From Golubevia sp. BC0850 (taxonomy: Eukaryota > Basidiomycota > Exobasidiomycetes > Golubeviales > Golubeviaceae), in the NCBI GenBank assembly GCA_012976225.1, contig JAAVVG010000016.1, positions 558,001 to 622,000 of the forward strand: DNA of 64,000 nucleotides, written 5' to 3'. Each line of letters begins with the position of its first letter. Position 1 is the stretch's first letter. The notes beneath the pieces were generated by a model. That model was not told where the DNA came from. It searched no databases and saw nothing but the letters and a program-made list of their open reading frames with translations. Below are positions 1 to 12,047 of the stretch, piece by piece. The translations under genes were made by a program, and so were the position numbers.

Positions 1-256
1 GTCAGAAGAATAGAACCTCCAAGGAAAACTCAGCCAGACGCTACCATCGCAGTTTTCATTCTCCGCAGAGACCGAGAAAAACTCATTCCATCTTCTTCAA
101 AACTGACAACACTTCATGCTCTCATTCGGCCTCTGTGAAATGCACCGTGCAATCGCAGGTTCGCCTCGAGTTGAAGAGTTGAGGGTGTGATCGAGACTCC
201 TTTTCCACCACCTGCCTGCCTGATCACTCCGTCTCGCCCATGACATCTAGCCATTC

Positions 257-1077
257 TTACTCACATTGACAGTTCTCATATCCTCTCAAGTCACTGGCAT
301 AAGCAAGAGCACCAGAGACCCAAAGAACACACATAGCGAATTGCAGGAGCAGTTCGATCTTGACCATGAACAAACTGTAGAGGAAGTCTCCGTAGTTGAT
401 GAATGGCATTAGCGGCAGTACGATGTTGTATCCGATGTAGATCATTCCAGTGACTGTAAAAGAGAAACAAGAAGAAATTAGCACTGAGAGAAGGGAGAGA
501 CCTACCACCACCACCTCTTAACGCGCTTCCAGGAAGAACTCACAGAAACCAAGGACGATTAAGAAGATTAGAGAACCCCATGACGGCCTGACGATTGGAT
601 TGTGAGTGTTATAGTACTGCAAGATAAACGCAAAAGGTAAAGAGAGGAATGAGAGATGATTGGTACTACATCCATCGAAAATGACAAAATGTCGGACAGG
701 CCTCCTCTCTTCAGCACTCCACTCTCCCTCCTGCTCCCCTCAAAATCACGTTTGGCTCGCTCTAAAAGTGCAAATTCGATACCAATTTCAACACCCAATC
801 CATTCACATCCATCTTCGAAGAGCGCGTGATCCCCAAACCACACTTCTCCGACTTTCAGTTGTTTCACTTTCTACCACTTTCTCTCTACTCAAAATGCGT
901 GTGTCTACTCACGACGACGACGAGAATACACATGATAGCAGTAGCTAAAGCCAAACCACAAACGATAGCAGTCAGAAAGAACCTAACTACTAGGATGAAA
1001 TTGGGATTCATGGCTGGTGGACCATTTTTACGATCTGGCGCTGGAGTGTTAATTGAGGTTCGGTTTGGTAGTCCCAT
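257..1077 (-). CDS. Small four-helix membrane protein (MARVEL-like)
   Basis: Three exons fit a 144-aa protein: 1077-913, 616-544 and 453-257. The introns start GTGAGT and end CAG, and the phases match. Four hydrophobic segments are visible: one in exon 1 (starting NFILVVRFFLTAIVCG), one in exon 2 (SLIFLIVLGF) and two in exon 3 (around GYNIVLPLMP and LLLQFAMCVLWVSGALAYASD). The length and helix spacing are those of fungal MARVEL-domain proteins, which organise plasma-membrane domains; the family call is inference. A second ATG at 1011, just before the first helix, may be the real start. The stop overlaps a GTGAGTAA at 264-257, so a further short exon beyond it is possible. It is only loosely similar to the three tandem tetraspans at 17.7-22.3 kb. 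Confidence 0.5.
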
Positions 1078-3220
1078 GGTTGATGATGAAGAGTATGAGT
1101 AGGAGGAGGAGGAGGAGGATTAAAGGAAAGTGGGAGTGGGAGTGGGGAGTGGCTGAGGAGAATTGAGTTGGATTGACTTGAGTGCTTGCTGATTGAGAAA
1201 AGAGCCGGTGGGAGAGGAAGAAGAGAGAGAAAGAGGGAGAGGGTGGGTGCGTTGATCTTGACTTATATGAAGGGGGATGGGGGAATGGAGAGGGGGAAAA
1301 CAGGAGAAGGAGGGATTTTAAGAGGAGGTTGTGGAGAGAGAGAAAAGAGGAGAGAAGATGCAAAAAGAATGGAGGTCTGGAGGAATCCAGAGTTCGATCT
1401 CCGCTTGTTTCTGAAAGCGACCTGGAGGAAAGCGCTGGTGTTCCTGAGTGCAAAACCTCTCCCTTCGTCAGTTCGACTTCTTCGTGAAAAACAAATTCTG
1501 GATCAGTATATAACTTGGTCCTCTGTACTCTTCCTCGACGTTACTTCATTAACCTCTTTGCAGAAGAATGAAGGTGGAGCTCACTGAAATGGTGTTAGCC
1601 TGGGGCTGTCGATGTCTCGCCGCCTTCAATCAAGTGTCACGCCGTTGCTCTCAACGATCTCATCCGTCAAATCCATTCAAACAGTTTCAGCTCCTTCCAA
1701 CTTTCAAACCTCTCTCTCCACTCCAAAGTTCTCTCCTCTCCAAAGTCATTTGTGACTGCCTTCATTTTCTGATTTTGGAGTGGAATCTTTGAACTTCAAA
1801 GCGCTTCCATTTGGAGAGAGGCGTCTAGACCCTTGTCCTAGGGAGGGACCAATCAGTGACTCGAGATCTATGGATGACACCTATGACGTGTGCTTCTCCA
1901 CAAACTCATCTCATGACGAAAGTATCTCAACGCAGATACAAGGAGAGGAAGATAAGAATCTCCAAAACACCCCCGCCAGAGCGAGCGAAGGTCTCGTCCT
2001 CTTGTACGCTACATGGTCCTCTAGCTTTTAGCCGATGAGCTGAGTTGAGCTATTACTCCAACAACCAGTAGATCTAAGTCAAGATCCGTGAGGTGAGGGG
2101 TCATGGTTGAAGAGGGACAGTGATAATGTGGCGTTCTGAAAACCAGGGGATTCAAGTCGGACCATCCTTCTCTCCTCTTTCAACAAGACCCCCTAAGAGA
2201 GAGATCATGAGAAGCCTAAATTCTAATGACACAACTGATCCCTATGAATGAGGACCCGGATCTTCTGATGCGATCTCAACGATCATGTCCTGAATCAAGA
2301 TGGGCGGACGCTGATGAGGCTCAAGAGAAGTACTCAGACCCTAGCGACGTCTTTTGAGACAAAGCGCCTGGTTTCCCAGTGGTAAAGAATGGCCCAATGA
2401 CCTGTGGGTCAAGAAACAAGAAGGAAGTTCGGAGAAGATCGAGCGTTGGGGTCAGTCGGTAGCGTCGACTGGCGACAATTCTTTTCTCTCGTTGTCCTGT
2501 CCATTACCCTGTTTCTCTTTCCCCTTGACTCCCACAAACAATGACCAGCAGCTCTGAATCTAGTGACATCATTTTCGTCTTTCACAAGAGTCTGATCGAA
2601 GGACAGGAAAGTTGAAACGAAAAGAGGCACAGAAATCACGACAGGAGACCCCTCAATCTGTACCAACTCTCTACTCTTTTTCATCTGGTCCAATTCAAGA
2701 CAAAATTCATGGCATCTCCCTCACTCCTTTGCACTTTCGTGAGCCACGTTGTGGTTATCTGACAACTCCAGAATTCCCGAGAGGTCTTGCAGAAGAAATG
2801 CGAATGGACCTCTTCGGAGCTGTTGCTGGTGGGATTGAATCAGCCAAGTGAAAAAAATGGAATCTTTTCCTTATGAAGCTCGGTGCCAATCTGGACTTGG
2901 GAAGCTTCGTGGGAGACATCTCTTGCCTAATTGCCTCAGACGTGAATGAACTTTTTGTGCGAGCCCCTTGCGAAAGTGGCGCAGTCGCAGGAGTGAATCT
3001 CACACACCAGTTTAGAAAAGATTGTCTCGAATCTTAGAAAAGATTGGAGGAAGGAGAAGAGAAAAAACGATTCATTAGAAATGCAGATGGATCGTAAAGA
3101 GAGAGTAAAAGAAGGTTTGAGAAGTCGGAAAGCGTTCTAGTGGCGACGAAACGTTTGGAACCAAGTCGAAAGAAGAAAGTGTGAAAAGAAGTGAAGTGAA
3201 GTTATAGAAAGTCTAGAAAC
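1078..3220. other. Long stretch with no supported gene
   Basis: About 2.1 kb. It begins with the GA-rich upstream region of the membrane-protein gene (1090-1400). Open frames here are short, hydrophilic, lack splice continuity and match no family I recognise. The end near 3.1-3.2 kb is the 3' side of the secreted-protein gene. Confidence 0.5.
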
Positions 3221-4327
3221 TCAATGCGTTTGATAGAACGAAAAGAAAAGGCTGGGATGAAGTGGGGGAAAGAAGGATTGGAAGAGGGTTGATTTTGAGG
3301 CTCCACTTTGTTGGAGTCCCGTCATAGAAGTTGGGACATTGACCATTAGACACAAGGAGTTGAGAAGATCCAGCAGTAGCCGAGGTGAGACGATGGTAGA
3401 AGTCGAAGTTGACGTGCGAATGAGAGTTGATTTGACAGTCTTGGGTCTGGCGGTGACGGTACGAGTCTTTTTGCTGATTTTGACAACTGTATACTGAGAA
3501 GGATAGATGACCTTCTTCTTGTGGCAACGGACGAATTGAGGATGAAGGTGATTGAAGAAGTTCTTTGATCGACCGTGACGTCCTTCCAGCAGACCTTCCA
3601 TCTTTTGACTGGTCTCCTCTCTTTTGTCTGCAATCACAACCTTCGGCTTCTCTCTGGTCTGAGAAATGGGAGTGAAGGAAGGAGGAGCTGAGATGGTGGA
3701 CGTAGGAGTGACGGTGCCTGAAGGGAGCGAAGAGATGAGATGAGATGAGATGAGATGAGACGTTCCAAAAAGAAGTCAGTCAGAATCTATATAAGTCCTG
3801 GAAGCACTTGGCTTTCTCTTTTTCTACTCACTAGTAGCGGTCGCCTCAACAGTAACAGGGAAGGTTGAAGTCTCCTTGCTGGTGACTGTTTCAAAGACAG
3901 TCGAGGTGGTCGAAAAGATGTCGGTGACGGCGAGATCGGTTTCAGAGACAACGACGTGAGCGTTCTTTGTCTTGGTGACTACAAGGGAGAAAGGAAAGAA
4001 AGAAGAGGAAGAAGTCAGTGAAGGTCTAGAGAGGAAGCATCTAGCTTCTGCAGCCGCCTTCACTCACCTGTGACTACCGGCTGGAGTAGCGGTCGAGGTT
4101 GGAAACTTGGTTGCAGTGACAGTACGAGCAGGTTTGTGAACGATCTTGGTGAAGCTTTGAGTTGGGACGTTTCTTCTGGAGTTGTAGTCTAGATGAGTGG
4201 TACACTTGATGGTGACGTCGGTGTGACCATGATCCTTTCTAGCTTTCAAGATGTCGTTGGCGGAGGCAGCGGAGATGAAAAAGAGAGTGGTGAAAAGGAG
4301 AGCTGGAAAGAGAGTGAAGATTTTCAT
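3221..4327 (-). CDS. Secreted Ser/Thr-rich protein
   Basis: The ATG at 4327 opens with a clear signal peptide (MKIFTLFPALLFTTLFFISAA). Three exons fit in frame: 4327-4068, 4025-3832 and 3717-3221, about 316 aa. Exon 2 starts at a weak 42-nt intron; a pyrimidine-rich acceptor near 3979 would break the frame, so this junction is the least certain. The mature part is rich in Thr, Ser and Val with recurring TVTAT/TKTVK-type strands and basic stretches (KIVHKPARTVTAT; VVKISKKTRTVTA), as in O-mannosylated wall or secreted fungal proteins. There is no GPI signal and no recognised catalytic domain. An AT-rich TATATAAT-like box lies about 95 bp upstream. The 3' end could be spliced differently, because the last 40 residues look less protein-like. 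Confidence 0.5.
3732..3760. repeat. (GAGAT)n microsatellite
   Basis: About six tandem copies of a GAGAT pentamer lie inside the second intron of the secreted Ser/Thr-rich gene. Confidence 0.9.
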
Positions 4328-5114
4328 GAGGGGGAGTAGATAGGCGGATGAGAGAGTGTGGATATTTGGAGAGGAAAAACAGGATAGAGGGAATCTGGCA
4401 ATCTGGAAAGAGTGGTCTCATATTATATGAAAAGTGAGAGGACCCTTGCAAGGGGGTTTCTCGCCTCTTGCGCGTTCGCTGTGAATTTTCTCGGGACCAC
4501 TCGCACTTGTCCACAGTTGAGCTCCTGATCCCGGCTCAACTTTGGAAAAGGGATATATAGAAATTTCAGCCTGCAGGGGTAAGATCAAGACTCCCAAATT
4601 TCCGGTGAATCTGGTGTTGATCCGACTTCGACTGCTCAGATTCGCATGCGGCCATCAAGAAATTCTTCCGCTTCTCAAATCTATCTTTGGAATCGATTCG
4701 AAGAGAGATGTGTGCTTTCCTAAAAGAGACAAATCGTCAGGTTCGATACCCTCGAGAACGGAATCTGAAGCAGACATTGGCGAGAGTTTTAGCAACCAGC
4801 GACGATGCAGAAAGTTTACTTCGCTCCGGGTTGCCACTGGCTTAAGTTAAGACAGCCAGAAAGGAATGAGAAAGCCAGAAGTGCAAGAGTGAATTAGCCG
4901 ACTCGAAGAAAGATTAAACATTCCGAAAAGATGGAGCATCTGAGAAACAGTAAGGGAGGTGGGTGAAACAGAGAGAGCGAAACTACAAAGGGATATGTTG
5001 AGAGCTGAGGATTTTTATTATTTACAAAGGTTTCTAGACAAAGGATGCTTTTGGTGATTGAAGAAGGGGATGGAACACCAGAAGTCCTTGTGCGATGGAC
5101 AAGATCTATTCCAC
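4328..5114. other. Intergenic, no gene seen
   Basis: Promoter side of the secreted-protein gene, then unassigned DNA, then the 3' flank of the membrane-protein gene that ends at 5115. No convincing coding frame was found. Confidence 0.5.
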
Positions 5115-6981
5115 TTAATTCTCACTTCCAATCCTTCTAGTAACCTTTGTTCCATCTTCTTGAGCTGCATTATCTCCTTCAACATTCCCACTAACTCCCT
5201 CAACTCTCTCTTCCTCATCTCTTCCAGCTCTAACCCTTTGATTTTCCCTTTCGATTCTTTCTTCTTCTTCCTCACTAACTGGAAGAGCGATTCTGCCTTC
5301 TCTTCTTCCTTGTAATCTACTCCAAGCAAGGTTTCCAAAGACGGCGATACTCAAAAGAGCGATAGATAAGATGCTTCCAGCGAGAAGTTCTGCAGGTCTA
5401 TCGGAAATCCCAACCTTCTTGTACCTTAGAACACAGATATTGAGGTAGATTGAAAGAACTGCGAGAGTGACGTCGGTTGTTGAGAAGATCCAAAGAGAGA
5501 AGAGAATGGCGATTGAAACTTGAATGATGAAAGTTGGCCAAATTGAATTGGAGATTGTAGATCCGTTATCCCATTTGAGAACTATGAACAATTGCTGCCA
5601 GATATCTAGTTGAAAGGTGACTGCGAAAAACATTCTAGAAAAGGAGGAGCGAGACGATAGGGAAAGGAAGGAGGTGAGATGGAAGTTGGGTATCGAAGAA
5701 ATGCTTCCTTTCTCTCTGGTCCCAATCCTTCAGAGGACTCACTTGATAGGTAAATGAACAAACATCCAATCAGCAGGATGTTTGAAATCTGCTGACCACC
5801 AGACACCAAGAACTACAGAGCTCCACAGTAACAAAAGAGCGTTGATGCAAAGAAGGACTTCTCCAGCTAAAAAAGACCAGTGTTGGTTTAGAATCCAAAG
5901 AGGCGCCCACAAGGCCATGAAAAAGTTGGCGATGGCTAAATTTGGTCCTATTGATGAAGTCAGGAGTTGCTACGAAGAAAGGAAAATGCGAGATGGGGAG
6001 AGAAGAAGAGAAGAGGATGTTGAGAGTCAGCTTTTCTTGTGTACCGTTCTATTCAAAAGAGGTTGATTGACCTCATTCATTTAGAATTCAAAGACTGGAT
6101 CACTTTAACCGAGATCTCTGTTTCTTCAGTAGAAAAGTCTCTCGTCATGTTCAAAAAGAGAAGGACTCATTTGACCTTTCCTTTGCTATGAAAAAAAATC
6201 TCGAATTCCACTCACCTTAGTTTCCTTCTTCCTGCTAATCACCACCAAAACACTGAACCCGACCATTAAAAAGTAAAGCACGGCCCAATAAAGTCCCAGA
6301 AGAGATGAATTAGGGGTGAAATAAGTTGGATGAAGGTCATTGATGCCGTCTATTGAAGAGAAGGGGAAAGCAATTGAGAGAGAGAATGTCAGCGATTTGT
6401 TTTTCGGACAAGCGTAAGGCGTTCAAAGGGTGAGAGAATAGATCAATTGAGAAAGTAATGGAGGAAACTCACCTACACCTTTCTTCCTGCCAAAAGCAAA
6501 AGTACAGACTCCGACACTTGTAACATTGATTAAGACTGAGAGTGGAGTTGCAACCTTTTTGAAAGTAGAAGATAGAAGATATGTTTCAGTGTCGGTTCAA
6601 ACGTGAGAGTTGGACACTTCTTCGAGGTCGAAGGTCTCTAAACACCCTACCTTCATTATCCTCCTCCTACACAAGACCAGGTATTACAGAACTATGTCTC
6701 CTCAGAGTTCATCATCCTCCAGAACGATGTAGGCCTATTTCTTAATCATTCTCGAGGGTGCCTTCTCCCCGGATCACAGACCAGCTTCCACATGCCTCTC
6801 CCCTTTCCGATCTCTCTTTCTCTCTCTGCCTGATACTCAGGTTCAGTCATACTCTTAAGAACATACTTTCTATCAATCTCAATCTACTCACCTGAATTCC
6901 CTTCATCTTCTTTTCCAACCTCTCATTCTCTCTCACATTTCTATCCAATTCTCTTTGAGAAACTGGAGTTTGATCTGACAT
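5115..6981 (-). CDS. Multi-pass membrane protein of unknown function (DUF1774-like)
   Basis: Five exons join in frame to 350 aa: 6981-6892, 6554-6473, 6349-6216, 5969-5743 and 5634-5115. Donors are GTGAGT and acceptors TAG or AAG. A short charged N-terminus is followed by about six or seven hydrophobic helices (for example SVLINVTSVGVCTFAF, GLYWAVLYFLMVGFSVLV, LAIANFFMALWAPLWIL, LLCINALLLLWSSVVLGVW) and a charged, Glu/Arg-rich cytoplasmic tail of roughly 65 residues. The block NFFMALWAPLWIL followed by a HW pair and a Leu-rich helix reminds me of fungal DUF1774 proteins, a family without assigned function. That family name is from memory and would need a profile search. Confidence 0.6.
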
Positions 6982-7319
6982 TCTCTTACAATGAATTCTG
7001 TTTCTTAATTATCTACCTCTAGTTTAGCAAACTGGATTAAATCAATTTGAACTTGAGCCTTTTGTAGCTGTTGCGTTTTCGTGATGGAGTTGGGTTGAGA
7101 GGAAGCTCCACATCATGCAATCTCGATCACTTGGCCTCCTCAAAGAGTGAACAATACTTGCTGAACGAGCAATCAACTGAACCCCTCTTTTTCTCAGTCA
7201 AATCCAAAAAGATTAAAGGTTTGCAAGGTCTTGACAAGAAAAATACAAGAAACCTCTTGCCAAAATTCCTTCCTCCTGTCTCACCCATCCCCTTTGTCAA
7301 CTTTCCATCTTCTTCCATT
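6982..7319. other. Intergenic between two minus-strand genes
   Basis: Upstream region of the membrane-protein gene and 3' flank of mL46. Nothing else is recognisable. Confidence 0.5.
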
Positions 7320-9084
7320 CTAGCTCATCAACCCTTTAATCCCCTCCCAATATTTCCTACCTCCTTCACCTTCTCCCTCAATCCTTTCCTCAGCTTCTTC
7401 TTTAGTTAACCAAAGGAATTCGATTCGATTTTTAGAAGCTAATGATTTTGAAGGTTCGCCAGAGAGGATGTGAGCTGGTAGAATGTAGGTCTGTTAAAAA
7501 TTGCGAAAGACGGGAAAGCAGAGAAAGAGAGGACGGGGGAGAAAGAACGAAAGAAGAGGGGGGGAGGTCAGAAGAAAGGATAATTGTGGGAAGTTTTCTC
7601 TAGTTCAAAATACTGAGTTTGGTTTCAGTGTCTTGACACTCGGGCAAGGAACGAAAAATATAGGGGTGGAATAGAAAGGGATACAGAAGGACATGATAGA
7701 GAGAGAAAAGACTCACCTTCGAGGAAACTCCAGATCCAGATTGAAGAACTCCAACAGGTAGATTCGAGATCAACCAGATGTCCATTTCGGTTCCTAGAAT
7801 GGAAGTTAGAGCTGAGGGAGCTGCCTTTTTTTGGAGGATGCGAGGGGAGAAGAACAAACATAGTAAAGGCAAATAAAGTGAGCAAGATTTTAACTAGGGA
7901 GAAAGATCAATCAGGGAGAAGGGAGAAGCCTAGAACATATGACAAGATAGAGATCCGCTTTTATCCTTTTTTCGTTTGTTTGTTTGAGAAGTTTTGATGG
8001 TTACTTGAAGAGAGGAAAGTCGAAAAGAGGGAGGTAGAACTCGAAACATCCTTGGGAAAGGATGAATATTTTGGCCAGTCCTTCTGGCGACTAAGAAATT
8101 TGGGGTCTTGACTTATTTTCTTATGAAGGTGCTTTGAAGCTTTGTCCTTCAATCTTGAGTGCAAATTCGAGGGAAGTTCCACACAAGAGATCGAGCAAGA
8201 AAATTAAGAGATGGTACCAACTTCAAAAGAAGATGGATTTTCCTCTCGGAAGAGTACACTTTTCTCTCGTCTACCTCCCCAGAAAGCTCTCATGAAGCTA
8301 TCCTTACGATAGATTCTAAAACCAAGCCCTTCACCAAACGCCCTAATGAGAGCCTGCCCCATCCCCTCTTGTAAGAAGTTCTACTGTACTTATGCTCATC
8401 TCTTCTCACCTCCCTCTCTCTCTCTCCTCAACTCACTTTATGTAGCAATTGCTTTTCACCATTTTCAATCAAACTTATACTAGGTAACCTCCAACCTTGG
8501 CCACTCTCACTCCCTCTCCCATTCTTCTCTTTAACCAACAAAAACAATTTCTCATCCAACTTCCTCTCCAAACTAGTTTGATCGTTCAATTCATCCGCCT
8601 CGGTTGTTCTTGGCAAAGTTTTATAAAGGTCTTGATCTGGATTCGTTGATTCTGATTCAACTTCAACTTGCTCCTTGACTTGAGCTTGATTCTTAGTTGA
8701 AGCGTTTGGAGTTAAAGTAGCGATCCTTTGAGCTTGTTCCTTTTGATACCTTGCTTCAGCACTACTACCCTTTTTGAAATAGAAATCTTTTGGGAAAGGT
8801 TGTGAGAGATTGAATTTCAATTTTTGATTGTATTGGAAATAAGTTGATTCTAAAGTTGTGGGTGTTCGAAGAAGTGGCGCTGGTCGAGATACAAGAATGG
8901 CTGTACGGAGAGAGGATGAAGAAGTTGAAGTTCTGGAAGTTGAACTTGAGATTGGTGGATTGGAAGTTGAAGCTGGAATTGAATGAGTTGAAGTCGATGG
9001 AGTTGAAGTTGAAGTTGACAAGAACCGAACAGAACAATTCATTCGACCTTTTCCACGTAGGCTTGAACTGATAGCTGAACTCAT
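7320..9084 (-). CDS. MRPL17: Mitochondrial large-subunit ribosomal protein mL46
   Basis: Three exons give 308 aa: 9084-8437, 7824-7717 and 7490-7320, with exact phase agreement. Exon 1 carries a Ser/Thr-rich mitochondrial presequence, then the family block: an ILVSRPAPLLRTPT strand, a Y..YN.KL helix, and PFPKDFYFKKGS, which is very typical of mL46. TEADELND and the LDEKLFLLVK strand follow. Exon 2 carries the Nudix-like core (GTEMDIWLISNLPVGVL) and exon 3 its end (EFLWLTKEEAEE, then YWEGIKGLM). The protein is a structural component of the mitochondrial large ribosomal subunit. The ATG at 9084 is preferred over an upstream one at 9108 because the presequence starts there. Intron 1 is 612 nt, far longer than its neighbours. 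The promoter is shared with fibrillarin. Confidence 0.9.
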
Positions 9085-9373
9085 TTTTGGTAACTTGAGG
9101 TCAATCACGTAGATTCAAAACGGGATCAAAGAGGAACCAAGGATGAAGGCAAGTGGTTAGAATCACAAAGTGTCTTTCTTCAGCGTCCACACGCAATTTC
9201 TCGCGATATTGATCTTTCCTTTCCTCTGAGGAAAATTTCTTCTTTCTAAACCTTTTCTCGACAAAACTCCCATCTCCTCAATTCGATTCGACCTTCTTCC
9301 TTTCACATCAAGGTCAACTGAAAACAGCAACCAAACAACACCGATCACAACAACAAACAACCCTTAAACTCAA
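9085..9373. promoter_or_regulatory. Divergent promoter between mL46 and fibrillarin
   Basis: Only 289 bp separate the two ATGs, so the transcripts must share a bidirectional promoter. It joins a mitochondrial ribosomal protein to a nucleolar rRNA methyltransferase, which would suit joint control of ribosome production. No TATA box is evident. Confidence 0.6.
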
Positions 9374-11373
9374 ATGGCATTCGGTGATCGCGGTGGTGGA
9401 AGAGGTGGTTCAAGAGGTGGTTTTGGAGGAAGGGGCGGTGGGGATAGAGGTGGCAGGGGTGGAGGAAGAGGAGGAGGAAGAGGAGGTTTCGGTGGTGATA
9501 GAGGTGGAAGAGGTGAGTCAGAATGCAGAGAAAGAGAGGTTGGTGGAAGGAAGAAGAAAATAGGGAGAGAGGGAGGGAGGATAGCCTCTGGTATTCGAAT
9601 TCGCCCTTTTCCTCTTTTCTTTTCTTGATTAAGATTTGGATAGGGCGAGTGGATTGTTCGATCCATCAAGAGGAAAGAAGATCAAACCATCCGTAATGCT
9701 TCTTCTCTCAAGATGAGCCAGGAAGAAAATCTTCCTACCCTCAAATCCGATCCCCCCTCTCTCTCTCTCTCTCTCAATGCGTAATAGCAATGTTCATCTC
9801 ACCTTTTTTGAACATTCCGAAAATGCTGACTCTGGTCCAACGAAATATGTTTTAAACATAATTAAACAATGCCTTCTCGCTACAAAAGTCTACATGTATA
9901 GGACTTGAGATGTGCTGACCACCTTCTCCAACAACGAATCCTTCCTTTCCTCTCCCTTTTCCTCTTTCTTTTCTCGCTTTCTCTTCTGCTTCTAATAGGA
10001 GGAGGTAGAGGTGGTGGAAGAGGTGCACCAGGTGGTCGTGGCGGTGGAGGAAGAGGTGAGTAACTTTTTGTCTGATGTAGAGTTTGGATTTCAGGGAAAG
10101 CTCGAGAGATGGAAACAAACCCTGGTAGAGGAAAGTTCTCCTTGATGTTTCAGAAATGATGAGCATGTCACATGTGGTGGAAACTATATCAAGTTGACGA
10201 GACAGATGCTGAGACTTCTCACACCTCACAGAATCTGACCTCTCTCTTTCTTCTCCCACGTATCTCAAATCACAGGTCGCGGAGGTGATAGAGGAAGAGG
10301 AGCTCCAAGAGGCCGTGGAGGTGCCGGAGGACGTGGTGGTGCTCGGTAAGTTCAAATTTCCAAACAGATGAGAGAGAAGACAGGAAAGAAGATTCTAACC
10401 TTTTTCCCTTCCCTCTCCCCTTTCCATTTCTAGTGGTGGTTCAAACGTAGTAGTCAAACCACATCGTCACCTAGGAATCTTCATCGCAGAAGGAAAAGAA
10501 CATTTACTAGTCACCAAGAACCTATCACCAGGAGATTCAGTTTATGGAGAAAAACGTATTTCAGTTGAAGGTCCACCTTCAGAAGATGGTTTAGCTGCTA
10601 ACAAAATCGAATATAGAGTTTGGAATCCTTTCAGAAGTAAATTGGCAGCTGGGGTTTTAGGTGGATTGGATCATATTTATATTGCACCTGGTAAAAAAGT
10701 ACTTTATTTAGGTGCTGCTAGTGGAACTAGTGTTTCTCATGTTGCTGATATTGTTGGTCCCGAAGGAACTGTTTATGCAGTTGAATTTAGTCATAGAAGT
10801 GGTAGAGATTTGATTAATATGGCTAAGAAGAGAACTAATGTTATTCGTGAGTTATCTTTCAAGACCTTTCTCTCCCCTTTTTCTTTTCTTTAACGACGGT
10901 CTTGACTTCCTCATCTGACTCTCTCTTTACCTATCTTCTCATTTCTTTTTCAGCCATCATCGAAGATGCTCGTCATCCTCAAAAGTATCGTCTTTTGGTT
11001 GGATCTGTTGATGTAGTCTTCGCTGATGTAGCTCAACCTGATCAAGCCAGAATCGTAGCTCTAAACTCTCATCATTTCTTGAAAGATGGTGGTCATGCTT
11101 TGATCTCTATCAAGGCTTCTTGTATCGATTCAACTGCTGTTCCAGAAGCCGTTTTCGCTGCCGAGGTTAAAAAGTTGCAGAGCGAGGTGAGTAAATTCTC
11201 TCTTTCGATTTCTATTTACTTATCTTCTGCTTTGAAAAGCTCCACTGACCCATTCTCTTCCTTCTTTCTCACAATTTCAGATGTTCCGTCCACGTGAACA
11301 ACTTACTTTGGAACCTTATGAACGTGATCACGCTATGTTGGTCGCTGAATATCAGAGACACGCTAACAATTAA
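9374..11373 (+). CDS. NOP1: Fibrillarin, box C/D snoRNP 2'-O-methyltransferase
   Basis: Six exons give 334 aa: 9374-9512, 9999-10055, 10276-10345, 10434-10846, 10954-11186 and 11281-11373; the phases close exactly. Exons 1-3 encode only the N-terminal Gly/Arg-rich (GAR) domain. Exon 4 starts the methyltransferase: [14 protein letters not shown], the SAM-binding loop [12 protein letters not shown], and [12 protein letters not shown]. Exon 5 has [27 protein letters not shown] and [11 protein letters not shown]. Exon 6 has the C-terminal [11 protein letters not shown]. Fibrillarin methylates rRNA ribose guided by C/D snoRNAs in the nucleolus. All core motifs are present and the length is normal. 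GAR introns 1 and 2 are 486 and 220 nt. Confidence 0.97.
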
Positions 11374-12047
11374 AGCGAAAAATCTCCCTCAAAATATGAA
11401 ATCGGATTTTATGATTTCTTTCTTCCTTTTGCAAGTCTTTTCTATTTGTTTTTGTTCTTTGTAATTCTTCACCTCCCACTTTCCCTTGTTGCTGAGTCGC
11501 CTTTGGTAGCAACAACTTCACTATCTATATAGCTCCTCTCTCTTGTCATCGACTTCAGTTCCGCTTTTACCGAGTATCAATAGAATCACAAAAAAACAAC
11601 AAAAATCTTGAATACCTTTTCACAAACATCGCACTCGCCGTCCAGTTTCTGACTTGCTATACCATCTGCGCTGCTCACTCTTCTGGCAGGGAATTGAGTT
11701 TGTCAGGTACTTTTTCCCTGGCCGGCTTGCGAGTATGATTTGTCATCGATGTTGGCAGGAGAGAAGGAGAAGAGGGAGAAGAGAAAGTTTCACGTTCGAC
11801 TTCGACGTGGTCGGTGGTCTCTTGAATATCGAGCTGATTGCCCACGTCAATTGGGTCACTTGTCCTACGAAGATCATCTGAAATGACTCTTTCTTCCTTT
11901 TCGAAGAGTTCACTTCGATCTCTACAATGAACGAAAACACTTCAGTGTTTAGATTGAGTAAATCGACAGAAGAGGCGGTACAATGGCATCTCTAAAAACC
12001 CAGAAGACATTACAAAAAGGATTTTAATCAAACTCGAATTTCCTAGC
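11374..12047. other. Convergent intergenic region
   Basis: 3' flanks of fibrillarin and of the decarboxylase. T-rich and C/T-rich UTR-like sequence follows the fibrillarin stop. No further gene was seen. Confidence 0.6.

Noticed and set aside
9374-9628. Pro-rich protein on the minus strand opposite the fibrillarin GAR exon
   Set aside because: Shadow of the Gly/Arg repeat; no start context or continuation.
10156-10238. Possible C/D box snoRNA in fibrillarin intron 2 (ATGATGA at 10156, CTGA at 10235)
   Set aside because: Spacing fits, but the bases outside the boxes do not form the terminal stem and I could not match a guide to rRNA.
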